From Cyanobacteria bacterium M_surface_10_m1_298 (lineage in GTDB: Bacteria > Cyanobacteriota > Cyanobacteriia > PCC-6307 > Cyanobiaceae): DNA of 64,000 nt. Positions 19,758 to 27,349 of this stretch are shown here, piece after piece (position 1 is the first letter of the stretch; each line of letters begins with the position of its first letter). The position numbers and the translations under genes were made by a program. The notes beneath the pieces are model-generated. The model was not told where the DNA came from. It ran no database searches and saw nothing but the letters and a program-made list of their open reading frames with translations. Where the stretch lies: contig VGPT01000002.1 of the NCBI GenBank assembly GCA_016882485.1, forward strand, positions 1 to 64,000, in the 5' to 3' direction.

Positions 19758-20573
19758 TCAGGCGGCATCAAGGGCCGTTCGAAGCTCCCCGCAGAAGCGA
19801 CCAGCGGCGGCGGCCACATCCGCCTGCTGGGCGTGGGCTTCCGCCATCACCTTCACCAGGGCGCTGCCCACGATGGCGCCATCGGCCCCCCAGTCACGCA
19901 CCTGACGGGCCTGCTCCGGGCCGGAGATACCAAAGCCCACGGCCACCGGTGTGGGGCCCATGCCCTTGAGTTGCTGCACCAGACCAGCCACCCTGTTTTC
20001 GATGGTGGTCCGCACACCGGTCACGCCGGTCACGCTCACCAGATAGGTGAAGCCGCGGCTGGCGGCAGCAATGCGACCCATACGATCGGAGGGCGTGGTG
20101 GGTGCCACCAGCAGCACCAGATCCAACCCCTCTGCAGCGGCGATGGCTGAGAGCTTCTCGGCTTCTTCCAGAGGGAGATCGGGCACCACCAGGCCGGCTG
20201 CTCCGGCAGCCGCGGCATCGCGGCAGAAACTCTCCATGCCGCGGTTCAGCAGGGGATTGCTGTAGGTGAAGAGGATCACCGGAATGGTCAGTTGCCCTTT
20301 CAGGCTGCTGAGCATCTCCAGCACGCGGCCGGGGGTGGTGGCAGAACCCAGGGCCCGGCTGGCGGCCGCCTGAATCACCGGGCCATCGGCGAGGGGATCG
20401 CTGTAGGGGATGCCCAGCTCGATCATGTCGGCGCCTGCGGCCTCAAGAGCCAGCAGGGCGGATCGGGTGGTGGCGAGGTCGGGATCGCCCGCCATCAGGA
20501 AAGGCATCAGGGCGCAGCGACCTTCGCCGCGGAGCTGGTTGAAACGCTGCTGAATGGGGGTGCTGGTGGTCAC
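19758..20573 (-). CDS. trpA: Tryptophan synthase alpha chain
   Basis: [51 protein letters not shown]. Confidence 0.97.
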   Translation of the reverse strand: MTTSTPIQQRFNQLRGEGRCALMPFLMAGDPDLATTRSALLALEAAGADMIELGIPYSDPLADGPVIQAAASRALGSATTPGRVLEMLSSLKGQLTIPVILFTYSNPLLNRGMESFCRDAAAAGAAGLVVPDLPLEEAEKLSAIAAAEGLDLVLLVAPTTPSDRMGRIAAASRGFTYLVSVTGVTGVRTTIENRVAGLVQQLKGMGPTPVAVGFGISGPEQARQVRDWGADGAIVGSALVKVMAEAHAQQADVAAAAGRFCGELRTALDAA

Positions 20574-20624
20574 GGCAGCGGATCTGCTGCCCGTGAGCCT
20601 ATGGGGTCGCAGGAACTGGGAGCC

Positions 20625-20984
20625 TCAGCCCTCGCTGGTCCCTTTTTCGGTTTCGGTGATCTGGCCCAGTTCCCGCAGCAGTGCCTCCTGCTCATCAGGC
20701 GAGAGAGCCTCAAAACGTTGCTGCAGCTCCTCGTCGGTGGCGGCGTCATAGGACGCCCGGAAGCGACGGCGCTGCTCCATGTAGGTCATGTTTCCGGTCA
20801 CGACCCGGAACAGATACGAGCCTGTCCAGATCAGAACGATCGCCACCAGGACGGCCTGAGTGGCGATCCCGGCGCTGAATCCCTCAAACCCAGCCGCCTG
20901 AAAGCCCACATAGCCCAGACCGCCCACGCCAAAGATGGCCAGCCCTGCCAGCAGGGCTTTGCCCCGGGTGATCCCTTGCGCCAT
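20625..20984 (-). CDS. DUF3007-like membrane protein
   Basis: Two TMs plus NMTYMEQRRRFRASYDAATDEELQQRFEALSPDEQEALL; sits next to ndhL. Confidence 0.7.
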   Translation of the reverse strand: MAQGITRGKALLAGLAIFGVGGLGYVGFQAAGFEGFSAGIATQAVLVAIVLIWTGSYLFRVVTGNMTYMEQRRRFRASYDAATDEELQQRFEALSPDEQEALLRELGQITETEKGTSEG

Positions 20985-21259
20985 CAGACCTGACCCTGTC
21001 CCTGCAGGCGCAGATTCACAAAGGGAGCGAAGACGATCAAACCGGGGAAGAAGAGGAACACCAGGCCATAAATGGCTGTGCGCTCAAGTTTGCCCATCAC
21101 GGTCCAGCGCTTGGCCATCCAGGCCATCAGAGCCAGGGGCACCACCACCAGGTAGGCCCCGCCCAGGGCGATATAGGCCGCGATCACCAGCAGGGTCTCG
21201 CCGGAAAGAGAGCTGAGAAACCCAGGCAGGGGCACGGCAGGCGAACCAACTTCAGGCAA
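20984..21259 (-). CDS. ndhL: NAD(P)H-quinone oxidoreductase subunit L
   Basis: [58 protein letters not shown]. Confidence 0.85.
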   Translation of the reverse strand: MPEVGSPAVPLPGFLSSLSGETLLVIAAYIALGGAYLVVVPLALMAWMAKRWTVMGKLERTAIYGLVFLFFPGLIVFAPFVNLRLQGQGQV

Positions 21260-21304
21260 ATCTAGGATGGGCAGGCGGATGCGCGGGTATGCGCGTTCAA
21301 CGCC

Positions 21305-21388
21305 GGGACCATGGCGGAATTGGTAGACGCAGCGGACTTAAAATCCGCAGACGGCAACGTTGTGAGGGTTCAAGTCCCTCTGGTCCCA
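21305..21388 (+). tRNA. tRNA-Leu (anticodon TAA), no intron
   Basis: GGGACCA ... TGGTCCC acceptor; GCGGA-CTTAAAA-TCCGC anticodon arm; GGTTCAAGTCC T arm; long variable arm. Confidence 0.95.
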
Positions 21389-21449
21389 TCGAAACGTTGA
21401 CCACAACTTCGTGACAGCGGAGCTGACAGCGCGCTGAGTCGTCGCCAGG

Positions 21450-21977
21450 GTGATGACTGTTGAGGTCAGCGCCCACCCCATGCTTGAGCTGCTGCCGCCG
21501 CTCAACGATCACAACCTGCCGTGGATGGACACCATCCATCCGATCGTTGTGCACTTCGTGATCGCGATGGCACTGATTGCCTTCGTCTTCGACGTGATCG
21601 GCGTGGTCTGGCGCAAGCCACCGTTGTTTGAGGTGAGCTTCTGGAATCTGCTGTTTGCCACGGGGGCGATCTTCGTGGCGATCATTTTTGGCCAGGTGGA
21701 GGCAGGTCTAGCCGCGCCCTACGGAGCGGCGCGCAACATCCTCGATATCCACACCACGATCGGCTGGTCGTTGGCAGGGGTGTTGTCGCTCCTCTCGGGT
21801 TGGCGCTACGTGATTCGATCACGGGACCCTGAAACGTTGCCCTTGACGTTCCTGGGGGCTGGATCGCTGGTCAGCGCCCTGATCTGCGTGCAGATCGTTC
21901 TTGGAGACAAGTTGATCTGGACCTACGGCCTGCACACCGTGAAGGTGGTGGCGGCGATGCGGGAGGGGCTGATCTGA
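21450..21977 (+). CDS. DUF2231-like membrane protein
   Basis: IHPIVVHFVIAMALIAFVFDVIG; four TM-like segments; precedes cox operon. Confidence 0.8.
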   Translation: MMTVEVSAHPMLELLPPLNDHNLPWMDTIHPIVVHFVIAMALIAFVFDVIGVVWRKPPLFEVSFWNLLFATGAIFVAIIFGQVEAGLAAPYGAARNILDIHTTIGWSLAGVLSLLSGWRYVIRSRDPETLPLTFLGAGSLVSALICVQIVLGDKLIWTYGLHTVKVVAAMREGLI

Positions 21978-22606
21978 TGCTCTTCGCTCTCGCCTACTCC
22001 CCCGAGCAGTCGCCGATCGATCAGATCGCCTCCGAACTCGGAGCCAACGGGCTGCCTTACAGCCTGCCGATCCACCCGAATCTGGTGCACCTCACCATCG
22101 GCTTGTTTGTGATTGCCATCGCCTTCGATCTGGTGGGTGCTTTCTATCCTTTGGAGAAGCGGGTGTTTCGCTTTCTCGCTCTGCCGATCACCCGTGGTGG
22201 TTTCCACGATGTGGGTTGGTACAACCTGTTGGCGTGCTGCCTGGTGACCTTCTTCACGGTCGCTGCTGGCTTCTACGAAATGCTCACGGCTGTGCCATTG
22301 CCCGGCGTGAAGAGCACCTTCGGCTTAGGCGGCATGACCACGATGCTCTGGCATGGCGTGGGCGGGGTGCTGGTGCTGGCGGTGATCGTGGGAATGACCG
22401 TTTGGCGCGGGTTCCAGCGCTATGCCTGGCGCCGTGACATGGGCCGTCAGGTGCAGTGGCTCTACCTCGCCGTTGGCGTTGTGATGTACGCCGTGATCGG
22501 CCTGCACGGCACCCTCGGCGCTCAGATGGCCGCTGAATTCGGTATTCACATCGCCGCCGATCAGCTTCTGCAGGCCGGCGCTGATCTCCACACCGCGTTG
22601 CCATGA
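21977..22606 (+). CDS. DUF2231-like membrane protein (paralogue)
   Basis: LPIHPNLVHLTIGLFVIAIAFDLVGAFYPL. Confidence 0.8.
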   Translation: MLFALAYSPEQSPIDQIASELGANGLPYSLPIHPNLVHLTIGLFVIAIAFDLVGAFYPLEKRVFRFLALPITRGGFHDVGWYNLLACCLVTFFTVAAGFYEMLTAVPLPGVKSTFGLGGMTTMLWHGVGGVLVLAVIVGMTVWRGFQRYAWRRDMGRQVQWLYLAVGVVMYAVIGLHGTLGAQMAAEFGIHIAADQLLQAGADLHTALP

Positions 22607-22619
22607 GGACGGTGTTGCC

Positions 22620-23558
22620 ATGACCAGCTCCTCAACGCGATCGATCAACACCACCGCCGTGGTTGGCCTCAGCTTCTGGGTCGGGTTGATGGTGCTGATC
22701 AGTCATTGGATGGGACAGCAAGCCCATCGCTGGCTGCCGGTTCAGGCCTCCACCGCTGCACCCCTGGTGGATGACCTGTTCAGCTTTGAAACCGCCATCG
22801 GCACGTTTGTGTTTCTGGGGGTGGTGTCGGTGATGGTGTGGGTGATGTTGTTCAACCGAGCCGAGAAATACGACGAAACCGATGCGATTCCGATCGAGGG
22901 CAACACCCGGCTGGAGGTGATCTGGACGGCGATTCCCTTCGTGCTGGTGATGGGGATTGCTTTCTGGACCATTCGCGCCTCCGATCAGCTCGGAACCCTC
23001 GGGCCGATGGAGCACATCCATCCCCGAAACCCGGTTGAAGAGGCGGGCGGCTATCTCGGTGACCGTTTGCCGGCGGAGCAGGTGGAGGTGATTGCCCGGC
23101 AGTGGTCGTGGGAGTTTCGCTATCCCGGCACGACCGTCTCCTCCACGGAGTTACACCTTGCAGTTGATCAGCCGGTCACCTTCCGTTTGGTCTCTGAAGA
23201 CGTTCTTCACGGCTTCTACATCCCCGCGTTTCGCGTTAAGCAGGATGTGGTTCCGGGCCGGGCGATCGATTTCAACGTGACCCCGACACGCGAAGGGGTG
23301 TATCGCCTGCGTGACTCGCAATTCAGTGGCACCTGGTTTGCCGCCAATCAAGCCGACGTGGTGGTGGAAAGCGCTGAGGAGCATCAGGAGTGGCTGCAGA
23401 AGGCCGCTCGAGCCCCTCTGCAGCCGGGCTTGAGCCTCGCGGTCTCGGAGTACGCCACCCGCCAGGCCCGTTCCAATCCCGGTTGGGCGACCGTGCCCCC
23501 GGCGCCTCCCCCTCAGGTGAACGTTCCCGGATCACCCGCTCAGCCCCACCAAGCCTGA
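22620..23558 (+). CDS. ctaC: Cytochrome c oxidase subunit II-like, lacking CuA ligands (ARTO type)
   Basis: ARQWSWEFRYPG, DVLHGFYIPAFRVKQDVVPGR; CuA region reads YRLRDSQFSGTWFAANQAD. Confidence 0.9.
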   Translation: MTSSSTRSINTTAVVGLSFWVGLMVLISHWMGQQAHRWLPVQASTAAPLVDDLFSFETAIGTFVFLGVVSVMVWVMLFNRAEKYDETDAIPIEGNTRLEVIWTAIPFVLVMGIAFWTIRASDQLGTLGPMEHIHPRNPVEEAGGYLGDRLPAEQVEVIARQWSWEFRYPGTTVSSTELHLAVDQPVTFRLVSEDVLHGFYIPAFRVKQDVVPGRAIDFNVTPTREGVYRLRDSQFSGTWFAANQADVVVESAEEHQEWLQKAARAPLQPGLSLAVSEYATRQARSNPGWATVPPAPPPQVNVPGSPAQPHQA

Positions 23559-25234
23559 TGACCATCGCCACCTTTCCGCCAGAGCCAACACCCGAACAGG
23601 GGTGGGGCCGTTACTTCGGCTTCTGCACCGATGCCAAGGTGATCGGCATTCAATACATCGTGACCGCCTTTTTCTTTTTCCTGATCGGCGGCCTGCTGGC
23701 CATGGTGATCCGCGGGGAGCTGATTACACCGGCGAGTGATCTGGTGGACCGAGCTGTTTACAACGGCATCTACACGATGCACGGAACAATTATGTTGTTC
23801 CTGTTCATTTTCCCGGTGCTCAATGGTCTCAACAATCTGTTGATTCCCACCATGATTGGAGCGCCTGATATGGCGTTCCCGCGGCTCAACGCTGTCGCGT
23901 TCTGGCTGGTGCCGATCTTCGGCTTTCTGCTGATGGCCAGCTTCTTTGTCCCGGGTGGGCCGGCCTATTCCGGTTGGTGGAGTTACCCGCCGGTGAGTAT
24001 TCAGAATCCAGTCGGCCATCTGATCAATGGCCAGGGAATGTGGATCACAGCAGTGGCTCTCTCCGGTGTTTCATCGATCATGGGGGCGATCAATTTCGTA
24101 ACCACCATCCTGCGGATGCGCGCTCCGGGGATGACCCTGTTTCGCATGCCCGTGTTCTGCTGGACGGCTCTCGCAGCCCAGAGCCTGCAGTTGATCGGCC
24201 TGCCTGCTCTCACCGGCGGGGCAATCATGCTGCTGATGGATCTCACCTTTGGCACCAGCTTTTATCGCCCGGAAGGTGGCGGTGATCCGGTCCTCTATCA
24301 ACACTTCTTCTGGTTCTACTCGCACCCGGCGGTTTACGTGATCATCCTGCCGGTGTTTGGGATTTTTTCTGAACTGTTCCCGGTTTATTCGCGTAAGCCG
24401 CTGTTTGGTTATGTCTATGTCGCTCTGGCCTCCTTCATCATTGTTGGGCTCGGCTTGATTGTCTGGGTGCACCACATGTTCCCCAGTGGTGTGGCCCAGT
24501 GGATGCGCAACCTGTTTATGGTTACCACCATGCTGATTGCAGTGCCCACCGGCGTGAAGGTGTTTGCCTGGCTGGGCACGCTTTGGGGCGGCAAGTTGCG
24601 GCTCACAACGCCGATGCTCTTTTGTCTTGGCGGCTTGTTCAACTTTGTGTTCGCCGGCATCACCGGGATCATGTTGGCCACCGTTCCGGTGGACATTCAT
24701 GTGTCCAATACCTATTTCGTGGTGGGTCACTTCCACTACGTGATCTATGGCGCTGCGGTGATGGGCATCTTTGCCGCCATCTACCACTGGTTCCCCAAAT
24801 TCATCGGCCGTATGCCCTACGAAGGGCTCGGCAAGCTGCACTTTCTGCTCACCTTTATCGGGGCGAACCTCAACTTCCTGCCGATGCACCCCCTGGGTCT
24901 GACGGGGATGCCCAGGCGCGTGTCCAGCTATGACCCCGAATTCACCTTCTGGAACGTGGTGGCCAGCCTCGGTGCCTTCCTGCTGGGGGTGTCGATCATT
25001 CCGTTTCTACTCAACATGTTGAGCGCCTGGATTCGAGGCCCGAAGGCCACCCACAACCCTTGGAATGCCATCGGCCTGGAATGGCTGTTGCCTTCCCCTC
25101 CTCCGGAGGACAACTTTGGTGAGGAGGTGCCCACGGTGATCAGTCGCCCCTACGGCTACGGATCAGGCCAGCCCCTGGTGGAACACCAGGACGAGATCGA
25201 ACGCAGGCTTGCACTGCAGGAGGCCGCCGCATGA
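23558..25234 (+). CDS. ctaD: Heme-copper oxidase subunit I (A2-like)
   Basis: FFWFYSHPAVYVIILPVFGI, TYFVVGHFHYV, MHGTIMLFLFIFPVLNG; start ATG overlaps upstream stop. Confidence 0.95.
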   Translation: MTIATFPPEPTPEQGWGRYFGFCTDAKVIGIQYIVTAFFFFLIGGLLAMVIRGELITPASDLVDRAVYNGIYTMHGTIMLFLFIFPVLNGLNNLLIPTMIGAPDMAFPRLNAVAFWLVPIFGFLLMASFFVPGGPAYSGWWSYPPVSIQNPVGHLINGQGMWITAVALSGVSSIMGAINFVTTILRMRAPGMTLFRMPVFCWTALAAQSLQLIGLPALTGGAIMLLMDLTFGTSFYRPEGGGDPVLYQHFFWFYSHPAVYVIILPVFGIFSELFPVYSRKPLFGYVYVALASFIIVGLGLIVWVHHMFPSGVAQWMRNLFMVTTMLIAVPTGVKVFAWLGTLWGGKLRLTTPMLFCLGGLFNFVFAGITGIMLATVPVDIHVSNTYFVVGHFHYVIYGAAVMGIFAAIYHWFPKFIGRMPYEGLGKLHFLLTFIGANLNFLPMHPLGLTGMPRRVSSYDPEFTFWNVVASLGAFLLGVSIIPFLLNMLSAWIRGPKATHNPWNAIGLEWLLPSPPPEDNFGEEVPTVISRPYGYGSGQPLVEHQDEIERRLALQEAAA

Positions 25235-25824
25235 CCACCACCACACTGCAACAACCTGGGGCTCCCGCTGAGCACGAGGAGCATCCGAAGCACAACCTCA
25301 CCGGGTTCATCATCTTTCTGTGCTCGGAAAGCGTGATTTTCCTGGCCTTCTTCAGTGGCTATGCCCTGTTGAAGACCTCTGCTCTCAATTGGCTCCCCAA
25401 TGGCGTTGAGGGGTTGGAGTGGCGGATGCCGTTGATCAACACCATCGTGCTGGTCTCCAGCTCCGGCACCATCGCTTTGGCGGAGCACTTCAAGAACCGC
25501 GAGAACATGGCGCTGTTCCGAGGGTTCTGGCTGATGAGCATGGCCATGGGGGCCTACTTCCTCTATGGCCAGGCGGTGGAGTGGAGCGGTTTGCAGTTCG
25601 GTTTCACCTCGGGAACCTTTGGCGGCACCTTCTATCTGCTCACCGGTTTCCATGGCTTGCATGTGGCCACCGGCATCCTGTTGATGGGGCTGATGCTGAT
25701 CAAATCCTTCATCCCCGGCAATTACAAAGGCGGCGAACAGGGTGTGCAGGCCACCTCACTGTTCTGGCATTTTGTGGATGTGATCTGGATCATCCTCTTT
25801 CTGCTGATCTACGTGTGGCAATAG
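25231..25824 (+). CDS. ctaE: Heme-copper oxidase subunit III
   Basis: GFIIFLCSESVIFLAFFSGYALL, LLTGFHGLHVATGILLM, ALFWHFVDVIWIILF-like C-terminus. Confidence 0.95.
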   Translation: MTTTTLQQPGAPAEHEEHPKHNLTGFIIFLCSESVIFLAFFSGYALLKTSALNWLPNGVEGLEWRMPLINTIVLVSSSGTIALAEHFKNRENMALFRGFWLMSMAMGAYFLYGQAVEWSGLQFGFTSGTFGGTFYLLTGFHGLHVATGILLMGLMLIKSFIPGNYKGGEQGVQATSLFWHFVDVIWIILFLLIYVWQ

Positions 25825-25834
25825 GAGGTTCACC

Positions 25835-27349
25835 ATGATCATTGATGACATCCATTACGACGTGATTGTGATCGGTAGCGGTGCCGCGGGGGGCACGCTT
25901 GCCGGTCAGCTCTCACGCTCCGGCAAGCGTGTGCTGCTGCTCGAGCGCGGTGGCGCGATGCCGTTGGCTGATCAGAACGTGGCCGATGTGGATCTGTTCC
26001 GAAAGGATCGCTACCACCCCGGAGAGCAATGGTTCGGCACGGATGGCGATCCCTTCTCTCCGCAAACCATCTATGCGCTCGGAGGCAACACCAAGATCTG
26101 GGGTGGCGTGCTCGAGCGGATGCGCGAGAAGGAGTTTGCAGGTGTTCAGCTTCAGCAAGGGGCCGCCCCGTCGTGGGAGCTGAGTTACGACCAGTTCGCT
26201 CCCTTCTACGACCGCGCTGAGCAGCTCTACCGGGTGCACGGTGAACAGGGTGTCGATCCCACTGAGCCCGCGCGTCAGTCCGGCTTTCCCTATGGGCCGA
26301 AGCCGATTGAACCCTTCCTGCAGGAACTGCGCTTGTCGCTGCAGCGGCAGGGCGTTCATCCTTACCACTTGCCTCAGAGCTGGTCGGAGTCAGCCCTCGA
26401 TCCCACGGGCGATGCCGAACTGTTTGGTGTCGATCCGGCCCGCGCCCAGGCCACGGTGCAGGTGCGTGAACGGGCCCGCGTCTGCCGACTGCACGTCAAC
26501 CCGTCGGGCACCGAAGTGCGTGGGGTTGAGGCGGAGATCGACGGGCAATCCTGGTTGTTCGCCGGCCATGTGGTGGTCTTGGCCGCTGGGGCGATCAATA
26601 GCGCCGAGATCCTGTTGCGATCAGCCACCGAGCATCACAGCCGCGGCTTGGCCAATGGATCCGATCAGGTGGGCCGCAACCTGATGAAGCCGCAGCTCAC
26701 CTCAATCATTCAACTGGCTGCTGAACCCAGCTCCGGGCGCTATGGACGCAGTCTCGGCGTCAACGACTACTACTGGGGTGATCAGAACGTGAGCTTCCCG
26801 CTGGGTTCGATTGCGACGGGTGGTGGCGTGCTGCAGGACGCCTTGTTTGCGGAATCACCACCGGTGCTGTCGCTTGTGACCAAGTTGATGCCGAATTTCG
26901 GTCTCGAGCAACTGGCGGCGCGTTCGGTGGTCTGGTGGGCGATGAGCGCTGTTCTCCCCGATCCCCACAACCGGGTGACCCTGCGGGGCAATCATCTTCA
27001 GATCCACTACCTCCCCAACAACCGGGAGGCCCATGACCGCCTTGTGTATCGCTGGATCGACACGCTCAAGTTGGTGGAAAGTGATCCCGAGTGCCATGTG
27101 GTCAAGCCGGCGCCCACCCATCCCCGCGGTGAAGCTCCGCTCACCGTGATGGGAAGTGTCTGCGGCACTTGCCGCATGGGATCGAACCCCGCCACCTCTG
27201 TGGTGGATCTCAACGGCCGCTCCCACGAGCTCACCAACCTCTACATCGCCGATGCCAGCGTGTTCCCCAGCTGCCCGGGCATTGGCATTGGCCTCACGGT
27301 GATCGCCAATGCGTTGCGCGTGGGCGATCATGTGCTGCAAGCCCTATGA
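25835..27349 (+). CDS. GMC-family FAD oxidoreductase, without the Cys cluster
   Basis: [42 protein letters not shown] and C-terminal GMC signature SVFPSCPGIGIGLTVIANALRVGDHV. Confidence 0.9.
   Translation: MIIDDIHYDVIVIGSGAAGGTLAGQLSRSGKRVLLLERGGAMPLADQNVADVDLFRKDRYHPGEQWFGTDGDPFSPQTIYALGGNTKIWGGVLERMREKEFAGVQLQQGAAPSWELSYDQFAPFYDRAEQLYRVHGEQGVDPTEPARQSGFPYGPKPIEPFLQELRLSLQRQGVHPYHLPQSWSESALDPTGDAELFGVDPARAQATVQVRERARVCRLHVNPSGTEVRGVEAEIDGQSWLFAGHVVVLAAGAINSAEILLRSATEHHSRGLANGSDQVGRNLMKPQLTSIIQLAAEPSSGRYGRSLGVNDYYWGDQNVSFPLGSIATGGGVLQDALFAESPPVLSLVTKLMPNFGLEQLAARSVVWWAMSAVLPDPHNRVTLRGNHLQIHYLPNNREAHDRLVYRWIDTLKLVESDPECHVVKPAPTHPRGEAPLTVMGSVCGTCRMGSNPATSVVDLNGRSHELTNLYIADASVFPSCPGIGIGLTVIANALRVGDHVLQAL

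Noticed and set aside
24071-24889. 272-aa minus-strand ORF within coxA
   Set aside because: Antisense to a strongly conserved heme-copper oxidase gene.
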